Shown piece by piece: positions 33,958 to 41,235 of a stretch of 64,000 nucleotides of DNA; the first letter of the stretch is position 1, and each line of letters starts with the position of its first letter. Source of the stretch: Halohasta litchfieldiae (lineage in GTDB: Archaea; Halobacteriota; Halobacteria; Halobacteriales; Haloferacaceae); the NCBI RefSeq assembly GCF_002788215.1, contig NZ_CP024845.1, forward strand, positions 1,240,001-1,304,000. Direction: 5' to 3'. The position numbers were made by a program, and so were the translations under genes. The notes under the pieces were generated by a model that worked only from the letters and a program-made list of their open reading frames with translations, was not told the origin of the DNA and did no database searches.

Positions 33958-35124
33958 GTGTCTAAAACCAAACAAGCAGACGGTGAGATCCACGAGGACC
34001 AGCTTCTTAACTTTCTCGTCAACCGCCTTGACGAGGAAGTTTCGCTCTCGTTAGCCAATAACGCTGAAATCACTGCTGAAGACATCTATGAGGTCCTCGT
34101 CGGCGCTTGCGCCGACGGGACCTCTGTCTCTACGCTCTGTGCGTCGAGCCAGAACTCACCCGCTGGGAACACGGTCCTCTACCATCTTCGGACGAAGTTC
34201 GAGCCGGAACGGCTCGAACGAGTCGCTAACACGCTCCTGCGAAAGGATCTCGATGAATTGCTCCCCGAACAGGTGGAGGTCTGCGCAGACCTCCACCTGC
34301 GGCCCTACTACGGTGACGAAGACGACACAGACGGCCTCTATCACTCGGTAGCGAAGCGTGGAACCACTGCGTTCCACGCCTATGCCACACTCTACGCGCG
34401 TGTGAAGAACAAACGCTACACGCTGGCGGTACGCCGTCTCAAAGACGGCGATACCGCAAGTAGTGTCCTCGCTGAGTTCTTCGGTGTCCTCGACGGCCTT
34501 GACGCCGGGGTCAAGGCCGTCTACCTTGATCGCGGATTCTACGACAGTAAGTGTCTCACGCTGCTTCAGGCGCACAATTACGCGTACGTGATCCCGATCA
34601 TCCGGTGGGGTGAGGCGATTCAGCAAGAGCTCTCGGAAGGATGGAGTCGCGTCATTCAGCATGATCTGACGGGGAAACTCGACGGTCACAGCTGGACCGT
34701 CGATTTTCCCGTCTACATCGACTGTACGTACCTAAATGGGAAGTATGACGAGAACGGTGTGGCGCGTCACGGCTACGCCGCTGACGCGCCGTTCATCGAC
34801 TCACCACGGGACGCTCGATACCACTACTCGAAACGCTTCGGTATCGAGTCAAGCTATCGCTTGTTTGAGCAAGCGATAGCGACAACGACAACACGAGATC
34901 CAACGGTACGGCTGCTGTACGTGGTGGTGAGTCTCCTCTTACAGAACGTCTGGCGGTACCTTCACTACGAGTATGTGGCGACGCCCCGCCGAGGCGGGCG
35001 TCGCCTCTGGTGGTGGCCGTACAAGGAGTTCGTCAATATGATTCGACGAGCTGCGTGGACGGCCCTCGCGGTGCGTCGGGCCGTCCCCGCGAATCGGCCA
35101 CCTGACGACCGATTCCACCGCTAA
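33958..35124 (+). CDS. ISH3-family transposase
   Basis: 388-residue DDE enzyme of the IS4 superfamily: first Asp in VEVCADLHLRPYYG, second Asp in VKAVYLDRGFYDSKCLTLL, and Glu in YSKRFGIESSYRLFEQA (the Y-R-E block). GTG start at 33958, about 45 bases inside the left inverted repeat. The frame is intact, so the element may be active. Confidence 0.85.
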   Translation: MSKTKQADGEIHEDQLLNFLVNRLDEEVSLSLANNAEITAEDIYEVLVGACADGTSVSTLCASSQNSPAGNTVLYHLRTKFEPERLERVANTLLRKDLDELLPEQVEVCADLHLRPYYGDEDDTDGLYHSVAKRGTTAFHAYATLYARVKNKRYTLAVRRLKDGDTASSVLAEFFGVLDGLDAGVKAVYLDRGFYDSKCLTLLQAHNYAYVIPIIRWGEAIQQELSEGWSRVIQHDLTGKLDGHSWTVDFPVYIDCTYLNGKYDENGVARHGYAADAPFIDSPRDARYHYSKRFGIESSYRLFEQAIATTTTRDPTVRLLYVVVSLLLQNVWRYLHYEYVATPRRGGRRLWWWPYKEFVNMIRRAAWTALAVRRAVPANRPPDDRFHR

Positions 35125-35160
35125 CCACCGACCGAGCAAGCCAGCGGAGTGAGTGGCGAC

Positions 35161-35200
35161 GCTGTCGCGTCGGCGGCTGACCGCCGCCGACAGCGACAGC
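35161..35200. terminator. 40-base hairpin inside the ISH3-family element
   Basis: GCTGTCGC-GTCGGCGGC-TGACC-GCCGCCGAC-A-GCGACAGC folds as a 17-bp stem with one bulged base and a 5-base loop, 36 bases after the transposase stop. It is far more stable than chance and would block read-through in either direction, or act at the RNA level. No T-run follows, so it is not a standard archaeal terminator; it may be a structural part of the element. Confidence 0.55.
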
Positions 35201-36177
35201 TCTCCGTCGATCCGTCCGTAATTCTCTCGTCGAGACCGTCAGTACAACCGCTTCGACACAGAACTCAGGCCGCAGAAACAGCTAGCCGAGGATGCTTTGT
35301 GAGGTACTGAGACTGGATCGACGTAGGGGACCGAAAGCACGGGGCTACTGATGGCCAACACGATATAGATCCCGTCAGCAGCCGCGAACAGACAGAGTCC
35401 GGCCCCGAACAGTCGGTATCGAGTATACAACACGAGCGCGAGCCCAAACAGCAGAACTGTTCCGACAAGCGTGGCCGACACCGTGGTGTAGACGAACAGC
35501 GAAACGCCCGTGCCGTACATCATATTCGTGCCGATTACAGCACCAACGAGCAGCAAGACTGTACCAACCAACCAGACGGGTCGGTCAGCCCCGGAACGTT
35601 GCTGTAAAGAGACGACCGCCGGGATCAGGACTATATAAAACCCCTGAAACCCGAGTTCAGCAACCGACGGGTAGGTAATCGGTTGGCCAGCCAGATAGAC
35701 GTAGAGCGTCCAGTAAATGTGTGCGAGTGTCCAACTTCCGATCCCACAGCTCCCGATGAACAGGAGAATATTTTTCGACTGATAGGCGGCCACACCCAAC
35801 AGCCCTGCGGCGGCAATGAGAACCGAGTTCATCACGAGATAGTGAACATCGAACCCGAACTGGCTCAGCAGTGGTCGACCAGCGAGCGATCGGTACACCA
35901 TCACACTCTCGGTGAGCAGTACCGCAGTGGCTGCGGCGGCCACGAGAAGAACCGACAGTCGCTGTACTGTCTCCGAAATCGCCATTAACTGTGTATCCTC
36001 AGCAGGGAGGTCGTATGAATATATCGTCCCGCAATACTGTCTTGGTTTTGCGTACCGACTCAACATAAGAAATCCTCGCTCGTGGGACCAGCGCTCTGGG
36101 ATTCGGTCTGTATCATCTCTGCTCAAATACCGATGTTCGACACTGTCGATGATAAATAAACATCGCTATAGATCGAA

Positions 36178-36185
36178 TATAAATA
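36178..36185 (+). promoter_or_regulatory. TATA element of lipoprotein gene 36212
   Basis: TATAAATA ends 26 bases before the ATG, so transcription would start close to the start codon with almost no leader. The stretch continues AAATAGTCT, also found at the same distance (TTTAAATAGTCT, 36943-36954) before the paralogous gene at 36977; the last bases before both ATGs (TAAGAG) also agree. The promoter was duplicated together with the gene. Confidence 0.6.
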
Positions 36186-36211
36186 GTCTTAGCGATAATA
36201 GCAGGTAAGAG

Positions 36212-36784
36212 ATGGTCTTTTCACCCGATTCCACGTTTACAGGCAGTTCTCGACGACGTGTGCTCAGACAAACAGGGGCGATGATTGCCGGCGGGAGCGT
36301 CCTCACGCTGGCTGGCTGTACTGAGTCGACCGCGAGCGACGAGACACAGCAGCGTACGGAAGTCAGGAGTTTTGAGAGGGACGAGGAGTCGATCGACGAG
36401 CCAGCTCCCGCCGGTCAGTCTTCGCTCTCCGGAACATCGGTTCCTAACGAGCCACCCGACTGGATCGAGACAAATATGACCTACCAAGGCTGGTACGACA
36501 CGACATTGTACAACGAATCAATAGGGTGGGACTTCGACAGCGATTATTTCTATGTCAGAAACAGGGGGCTGTTCAATATTCGTGCAACCACTCCAGACGA
36601 TGTTACTAATACGCACGTATATGCTACGAGCATAGAGTACTCCAACTACCTTGAGGGAGAGTTACATATCGAAGCGGTCGGAAGTAATGCGTTTTTGACC
36701 GTCTCGTTACCCGACGCAAATGGGTACGAAATATGGATTAGTGGAACGTTGCAGATAGAAAAGTACTGGATCGGACTCTTCTAA
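36212..36784 (+). CDS. Tat lipoprotein, paralogue 2 of the YWxG-tail family
   Basis: Leader with RRRVLRQTGAMIAGGSVLTL and lipobox LAGC, then an acidic linker, the motif PPDWIETNMTYQGWYD, a beta-rich domain and the tail YEIWISGTLQIEKYWIGLF. It differs from the next gene (36977) mainly in the middle; the first 35 residues are nearly the same, so the two arose by tandem duplication. The product is probably exported folded by Tat and lipid-anchored. Function unknown. Confidence 0.75.
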   Translation: MVFSPDSTFTGSSRRRVLRQTGAMIAGGSVLTLAGCTESTASDETQQRTEVRSFERDEESIDEPAPAGQSSLSGTSVPNEPPDWIETNMTYQGWYDTTLYNESIGWDFDSDYFYVRNRGLFNIRATTPDDVTNTHVYATSIEYSNYLEGELHIEAVGSNAFLTVSLPDANGYEIWISGTLQIEKYWIGLF

Positions 36785-36942
36785 CCGACCCGCCGATGTC
36801 GACAGTTGTGGCCCACGATCATCCTCCGACACGATCGTCTGTACCAGATCCAACATTACTCACCGACCGCTAAATAAATAGTTAATACATAAAATATAAC
36901 TTGCAAAATAGTAAAATGCAGGCAAAATAAATGTAAGATATA

Positions 36943-36950
36943 TTTAAATA
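36943..36950 (+). promoter_or_regulatory. TATA element of lipoprotein gene 36977
   Basis: TTTAAATA lies 26 bases before the ATG, the same spacing as in the paralogue at 36212, and is followed by the same GTCT. The AT-rich DNA from 36870 to 36950 offers no other obvious signal. Confidence 0.55.
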
Positions 36951-36976
36951 GTCTCGGCGAGATACGTAGCTAAGAG

Positions 36977-37564
36977 ATGGTCTTTTCACCCGATTCCACG
37001 GTTACAAGTAGCTCTCGACGGCGTGTACTCAGACAGACGGGGGCGATGATTGCTGGCGGAAGCGTCCTCACGCTGGCCGGCTGTACTGATTCAGCCGTAA
37101 GCGATGAGCCACAGCGGAGTGAAGAAGTCGAGACCATGGCGGTCGACGGCGACGACGTTCCCAGCGAGCCGTCTCGGATTAGCCAGTCCGGTCTCGCCGG
37201 AACAGCGTTGCCTGACGGACCACCCGACTGGATCGAGACGAACATGGATTTCAGTGGCTATTACGACGCAAACGCGTATATGGAACCAGCAGAGAGTCCC
37301 TATGGTGTCGAATACAAAGACTGGAACTCATACTTTATGAACTTCGGTGGCTATGCGATCGACGTCGTTTATCCGGGGGGTCGAGAATTACAAATCACGC
37401 TGTTTGAACGGTTTTGGTATCATCACGGTGGGACGAGTCCAATCGAGATTTCAGTGGTAGGTAGCAATGCCGAACTGCGGGCATATAATCCGGGCTCGCA
37501 GAACCATGAAGTATGGTTCAGCGGCGCCCTCGGAACCGAACACTACTGGGTCGGTCTTATCTAA
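36977..37564 (+). CDS. Tat lipoprotein, paralogue 3 of the YWxG-tail family
   Basis: Leader SSRRRVLRQTGAMIAGGSVL with LAGC, as in paralogue 2. After an acidic linker comes PPDWIETNMDFSGYYDAN, a domain with aromatic residues (DWNSYFMNFGGYAIDVVY), and the tail HEVWFSGALGTEHYWVGLI. The conserved tail in otherwise diverged proteins suggests a buried strand or binding site. It ends 92 bases before direct repeat A. Confidence 0.75.
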   Translation: MVFSPDSTVTSSSRRRVLRQTGAMIAGGSVLTLAGCTDSAVSDEPQRSEEVETMAVDGDDVPSEPSRISQSGLAGTALPDGPPDWIETNMDFSGYYDANAYMEPAESPYGVEYKDWNSYFMNFGGYAIDVVYPGGRELQITLFERFWYHHGGTSPIEISVVGSNAELRAYNPGSQNHEVWFSGALGTEHYWVGLI

Positions 37565-37655
37565 TAGACATACATCAGTTGTATCTGATGAGTATGTGAA
37601 TTAGTTCTCGGTTAGGCCCCGCTGTTCGCCGTGTGGTTACTGAGGCTCACTGGAT

Positions 37656-37697
37656 ATCGAACACTAGAGAACTTTTTGAAGGGTGCGTCTGTGACCC
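37656..37697. repeat. direct repeat A, copy 2
   Basis: ATCGAACACTAGAGAAC ... GGGTGCGTCTGTGACCC corresponds to 32401-32445. It stands seven bases before the first 78-bp repeat. A shortened form of its end (GGCGCACCTGTGATAC) also precedes the third 78-bp repeat at about 40160-40176. Confidence 0.6.
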
Positions 37698-37704
37698 GAT
37701 TTGT

Positions 37705-37782
37705 CGGAAGTAGATGGTGGCTCAGTGTGGTGCCTCGTCACAAGGGGCTCGGAGGGGGTAACACGATTTCTATTAATAGATT
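37705..37782. repeat. 78-bp toxin-antitoxin boundary repeat, copy 1
   Basis: Begins CGGAAGTAGATGGTGGCTCA, contains GTGTG-gtg-CCTCGTCACAAGGGG and GGAGGGGGTAACAC, and ends with the palindrome TCTATTAATAGA plus TT. Copies 2 and 3 have exactly the same length; copy 4 keeps only the core. It lies 28 bases after the stop of the HEPN toxin gene (which runs leftward). Confidence 0.9.
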
Positions 37783-37810
37783 CATTATATACTACTGGTC
37801 CCCGTCTCGG

Positions 37811-38323
37811 TTACTCGGAATCACAGACGCAGACACCCCCTTCACGGATTTGATCGGTGACATACGTGTGAACGCTTCGGGCCAGCTCCCGCATTGTCTC
37901 TGCTTGTCGTTCGGTGGGCCGTCGACCACCATAATAACTGTCCGTGCGATTCGTGTCGTACAGGTGTCGAAGATTATCAGTTGTTGTGGAAGAAAGCAAA
38001 CCAAGCGCAGTCGCACGGTCGTAACAATAGGTGTGGTCGTGGAAGTCGTTGAGATCGTCGCCACCTTCAGCTAACGCGAAAGCTTCGACGGATCGTTCGG
38101 TCGCGCCGAAGCACAACTCGATGGTCGCAGTGTAAAATCCCTGTTCGGCGATCTGGTCGACCGCTGCAAGGAGTCGACAGGCTTTCGTGAGTTGGGTTTT
38201 CCAGTCGGCGTCCGGGTCGATTTCGTCTTCTCGGGTTGGGACGCCGTACCCTTCTTCATTGAACGCATCGATAGCCGCGTCGAGTGCATCCGTAATGGCG
38301 TTCGGGTCAGACCCATTACTCAT
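37811..38323 (-). CDS. HEPN-domain toxin-like protein of an MNT/HEPN pair
   Basis: ATG 38323 (MSNGSDPNAITDALDAAIDA) gives 170 residues, all helical, with YTATIELCFGATERSVEAFA, NDFHDHTYCYDRATALGLL and NRTDSYYGGRRPTERQAETM, the pattern of HEPN proteins that accompany minimal nucleotidyltransferases. The open frame extends upstream to 38767 but that part is only the antisense-frame shadow of the partner gene. HEPN toxins act as RNases; the partner silences them, in known cases by AMPylation. The start overlaps the end of the nucleotidyltransferase gene by eight bases. Confidence 0.75.
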   Translation of the reverse strand: MSNGSDPNAITDALDAAIDAFNEEGYGVPTREDEIDPDADWKTQLTKACRLLAAVDQIAEQGFYTATIELCFGATERSVEAFALAEGGDDLNDFHDHTYCYDRATALGLLSSTTTDNLRHLYDTNRTDSYYGGRRPTERQAETMRELARSVHTYVTDQIREGGVCVCDSE

Positions 38324-39008
38324 CGAGATCACCGTGGAAGACCATGCTCTGAACAGTGTCGAATTTCTCCGTGTCGTGGACGACGAGGCCGTCACTGAGG
38401 ATCTCCCGAAGCTCGTCAACGTAGTTTGGAACGGCTGGGAGTCCCTCGACATCGATCTCGTATGCGTATCGTCCAGTATCGAACTCTTGGTCTTCGAGGT
38501 CCTGCCGAACTCGGTTCGCCGTTCGTTGATTCGCCATTCGGTCTTCGTCGACGAGTACCCACAAATCGATGTCACTCCGTCGGTCAGCCTCACCGCGGGC
38601 GACACTGCCGTACAGCACGATTCCGATGACAGTGTCGAGTTCGTCGAGCAGCTGGTCGACAGCGGTTCGGACTGGTGGCTGGAACTCCGCTTGGGGGATC
38701 TGCAGGAACGGATCGTCCGGACGGGAGAGCCGGTTGGCATTGATCTGGACCTGTCGAGTGTTGCCATCGCGGCGGTCGACGACGAGATCGTTGGCGGCTA
38801 AGACGTCGACAGCCTTGGACACGCTGGGTTGTGAGTACGCTACGGCATCGGTTAATTCGGTGATAGAGAACTCTTCGGTATGATATCGAGATAAAAATGA
38901 AAGGATATCATGAACCGCCTGGCTCCTGAATAGATCTGTGTTCTTTGCTGGGATATCGAAAAGAAGTTGCGATCCATTCTCAGGAGATACATTCGAGCTG
39001 CTTTGCAT
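38316..39008 (-). CDS. HTH-nucleotidyltransferase (MNT) antitoxin-like protein
   Basis: Residues 1-95 form a winged helix (FRSQAVHDILSFLSRYHTEE, ITELTDAVAYSQPSVSKAVD, VVDRRDGNTRQVQINANRL). Residues 105-215 form a minimal nucleotidyltransferase with the full signature LYGSVARGEADRRSDIDLWV (GSxxRGxxxxxSDxDLxV). The HTH presumably represses the operon while the enzyme part modifies the HEPN protein. Start ATG 39008; the gene precedes the HEPN gene as is usual for this pair. Confidence 0.85.
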   Translation of the reverse strand: MQSSSNVSPENGSQLLFDIPAKNTDLFRSQAVHDILSFLSRYHTEEFSITELTDAVAYSQPSVSKAVDVLAANDLVVDRRDGNTRQVQINANRLSRPDDPFLQIPQAEFQPPVRTAVDQLLDELDTVIGIVLYGSVARGEADRRSDIDLWVLVDEDRMANQRTANRVRQDLEDQEFDTGRYAYEIDVEGLPAVPNYVDELREILSDGLVVHDTEKFDTVQSMVFHGDLDE

Positions 39009-39174
39009 AGTGAAGTATACGGTATGCCTTTTATTTAAACTTCATACCTATCAGCCGATTTGTTTATATAGTGAACGCGATCCTTCTTCTCTATCCGTGT
39101 TTTCTACACGGGATTCGATTACTGAGGAGGTGGCACTATGATTTCAACTGTCCCCGATCACAGAACCGCTGTAC

Positions 39175-39252
39175 CGGAAGTGGATGGTGGCTCAGTGTGA
39201 TACCTCGTCACAAGGGGCTCAGTGGGGGTAACACAGAATCTATTAATAGATT
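39175..39252. repeat. 78-bp toxin-antitoxin boundary repeat, copy 2
   Basis: CGGAAGTGGATGGTGGCTCA, GTGTG-ata-CCTCGTCACAAGGGG, AGTGGGGGTAACAC, then TCTATTAATAGATT: same length as copies 1 and 3, with changes at the variable triplet and in GGAGG, here AGTGG. It lies between the MNT start side (39008) and the MazF-like stop (39291). Confidence 0.9.
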
Positions 39253-39290
39253 ACATTGCCCGAATATGACGATACAGTTGCAAGATGTAG

Positions 39291-39629
39291 CTACGAATTA
39301 TCGAAATAGGAGATTGTAGCTGTGGTAACCCGATCTGTGAACTCATCTGTAACAGAACCTTGGGTACCAACGATATGGAGGCTGTCCTTGAGAGTCGCCA
39401 CCGTCCACGGTAAGACGTAACTCTGCTGGCCCGGTTCGCCACGTACCCACGCTTCATTCGGGACGGTAATGCTCCCCGGATGGTGTGATTGTGTTGTGAA
39501 TACCACGGCAATAGATTCTTGTTCCGGATACGGCATCCGCTCATCGGAGACAACCAGCCACGGCCGTGGGTTTCCCCCATCCGTTTTGAATGGATCGGGT
39601 GCCCACACCACCGTTCCTTGATCTACCAC
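39291..39629 (-). CDS. MazF/PemK-like endoribonuclease toxin
   Basis: 112 residues beginning VDQGTVVWAPDPFKTDGG, then NPRPWLVVSDERMPYPEQESI, VVFTTQSHHPGSITV and SYVLPWTVATLKDSL, the barrel of MazF/PemK toxins that cleave RNA. Preceded by an HTH gene with a 6-base gap, the order antitoxin then toxin. No MazE-type gene is next to it; the HTH protein is the likely antitoxin. Confidence 0.75.
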   Translation of the reverse strand: MVDQGTVVWAPDPFKTDGGNPRPWLVVSDERMPYPEQESIAVVFTTQSHHPGSITVPNEAWVRGEPGQQSYVLPWTVATLKDSLHIVGTQGSVTDEFTDRVTTATISYFDNS

Positions 39630-39635
39630 CTCCGA

Positions 39636-40034
39636 TCACTCTCTTTGGTCGCTATGGTTTGAGTCACTGTCAATGGGATCGACTGCCGTCTCCATCCAGG
39701 AGTCGACAGCGTCATCGGAGAACCCACCATCGAGCTCGTCGGCTGTCGCAGCACCGTGGAGGCCAGCCGAGGCGACACCATGTTCGGCGTCTGCAATCGC
39801 CCAAAACTGATCTCGGTGGTCGACAAGCCCATGTTCTTCGAGCCGTTTGAGAGTCGGTCCAACACTTCCCGCCGGAACATCAATAGCGTCGACAAGTTCA
39901 CGCTGTCGGAACGCTTGATCAGCATGCTCGACGAGAAAGCGATACACTGTCCCTTGGGTGGTGTCCGGCGATAGGTCCGGCAGTGAAGGGCCGTCCTCAC
40001 CGATGGTCTGGAATTTGTCTTTAGAGATCGGCAT
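39636..40034 (-). CDS. winged-helix protein, putative antitoxin of the MazF-like toxin
   Basis: Residues 25-80 form a MarR-like winged helix (TTQGTVYRFLVEHADQAFRQ, RELVDAIDVPAGSVGPTLKR, LEEHGLVDHRDQFWAIADAE); the C-terminal 45 residues are acidic and disordered, as antitoxin neutralising tails are. Gene order and spacing with the toxin suggest an autoregulated pair. ATG start at 40034. Confidence 0.7.
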   Translation of the reverse strand: MPISKDKFQTIGEDGPSLPDLSPDTTQGTVYRFLVEHADQAFRQRELVDAIDVPAGSVGPTLKRLEEHGLVDHRDQFWAIADAEHGVASAGLHGAATADELDGGFSDDAVDSWMETAVDPIDSDSNHSDQRE

Positions 40035-40189
40035 CTTGTGTATTGATTTGTATTAGAAGCTATTAGATCTTATGTGGCATCTCTGAATCCTACTCCAGGA
40101 TTTTACCGAGTCAAGTCAACTAACCGAGTTTGAAACTTCTCTATCAAGACGGTTTATACAGGCGCACCTGTGATACAGAACCTATTTGA

Positions 40190-40267
40190 CGGAAGTAGAT
40201 GGTGGCTCAGTGTGAAACCTCGTCACAAAGGGCTCGGAGGGGGTAACACAATATCTATTAATAGATT
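40190..40267. repeat. 78-bp toxin-antitoxin boundary repeat, copy 3
   Basis: CGGAAGTAGATGGTGGCTCA, GTGTG-aaa-CCTCGTCACAAAGGG, CTCGGAGGGGGTAACAC, TCTATTAATAGATT. Lies between the HTH antitoxin start side (40034) and the VapC stop (40347). Confidence 0.9.
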
Positions 40268-40346
40268 ACGTGGTGGTCTCTCTCGAATGAGGAACAGAAT
40301 CTCAATGGCGAAAATGACGGGTACAAATAACAGAGCCAGTCATCAG

Positions 40347-40784
40347 TTACACGCTACCGTCTCGAAACCGAACCACGTCGACATCGATGGGGAGAGAATC
40401 AAAGTCATCGTCTCCGCCGGCGATGAGAGTACCATCGGTCTCGGCTGCAAGCCCAACGGCGTGGGCATCCGCCAGTGAGATGTGACCATCCGCCTTCACC
40501 TCACCCGCCATCCGCCAGTTGGCCCGTTTCAAGACGACACCCCACCGTTGGAGGGCCCGCACGTCCCGATCCGCGGTCCGGAACGAGTCCGGTGTCGGGC
40601 CGTCGTCGACGCCCTCGGCCCGGGCGATGAGGTAGAACAGTTCAGCAGCGTTCGTCTCGGCCATCAACCCCTCAACGGAGCCGTCGCGGACCTCCGTGAG
40701 GTATTCTTCGACGACATCACGGCCGGGTTCGTCGTAGAGGTATGCAATGATCGCCTCGGTGTCAAAGACGTACGTAGCGCTCAT
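40347..40784 (-). CDS. vapC: VapC-like PIN-domain toxin
   Basis: PIN-domain ribonuclease of 145 residues: first acidic residue in TYVFDTEAIIAYLYDEPGRD, Glu in AETNAAELFYLIARAEGVDD, Asp in ISLADAHAVGLAAETDGTLI and GGDDDFDSL. Archaeal VapC toxins cut tRNA or rRNA. Its ATG overlaps the end of vapB by four bases. Confidence 0.85.
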   Translation of the reverse strand: MSATYVFDTEAIIAYLYDEPGRDVVEEYLTEVRDGSVEGLMAETNAAELFYLIARAEGVDDGPTPDSFRTADRDVRALQRWGVVLKRANWRMAGEVKADGHISLADAHAVGLAAETDGTLIAGGDDDFDSLPIDVDVVRFRDGSV

Positions 40785-41086
40785 TCGTCCCCAGAACCGC
40801 TCGACCGGAGACGGTCAATACGTTCCTTGTCGCGTTCCATCTCTTCGCGCTTGCGCTCCCGGACCGTCTCGATCATCTCCCCGCGGTCGCGGTCGTCACT
40901 GGCGTGGATGCCGCCCAGTTCTTCGAGGGAGGGGACGGGCTCGACGACGATCCGCTCACCCTCCTCGTAAATGAACACCTCACCAGGCGTGTCGATCCCA
41001 AACTTCTCCCGTAGTGGCTTCGGGATCGTAGCTTGCCCCTTCTGGGAAACACGAACTACATCCGGCTCTCGTGTATTACTTGACAT
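40781..41086 (-). CDS. vapB: VapB-like AbrB/SpoVT antitoxin
   Basis: Residues 8-52 are an AbrB/MazE-type DNA-binding fold (VVRVSQKGQATIPKPLREKF, GEVFIYEEGERIVVEPV), followed by a charged helical tail (ETVRERKREEMERDKERIDR) that would wrap the toxin. Standard order and four-base overlap with vapC. Confidence 0.85.
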   Translation of the reverse strand: MSSNTREPDVVRVSQKGQATIPKPLREKFGIDTPGEVFIYEEGERIVVEPVPSLEELGGIHASDDRDRGEMIETVRERKREEMERDKERIDRLRSSGSGDE

Positions 41087-41235
41087 GGTTGGTTGTACTT
41101 AATTCGTCAAGATACTACTAACTACCGGTGACGCAACACTGTGTCGAAGTCAGTGTGTTGAGTAAGATCAGCTGGTCAACTTTGGCATGACTTACTAGGA
41201 AGTAGATTCGCACGACGACGTGGCGGCCAGTATCG

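Larger units (their letters stand above)
33910..35310 (+). mobile_element. ISH3-family insertion sequence (1401 bp)
   Basis: Ends are TCAGTACTTCACAAAGC (33910-33926) and GCTTTGTGAGGTACTGA (35294-35310), 17-bp inverted repeats with one mismatch, flanked by GAC on both sides (33907-33909, 35311-35313), a 3-bp target duplication. It carries one transposase gene and a long hairpin between that gene and the right end. Size and transposase match the haloarchaeal ISH3 group. It disrupts a membrane protein gene. Confidence 0.8.
33838..35982 (-). pseudogene. membrane protein gene split by an ISH3-family element
   Basis: The 5' part (ATG 35982 down to 35311) encodes about seven hydrophobic helices (for example LSVLLVAAAATAVLLTESVM, ILLFIGSCGIGSWTLAHIYW) and ends VLSVPYVDPV at the insertion. 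Across the element, 33906-33838 continues in frame as WYLSATLLTAALIRYQRAGV and two more residues, then TGA overlapping the PrsW start. Removing 33910-35310 with one 3-bp duplicate restores a protein of about 246 residues. The part upstream of 35982 (to 36126) is open but looks non-coding. Family not recognised; pairing with a membrane protease suggests a functional link. Confidence 0.75.

Noticed and set aside
37811-38767. Single 318-residue protein on the minus strand
   Set aside because: The first half is a shadow frame over the nucleotidyltransferase gene; the HEPN protein starts at 38323.
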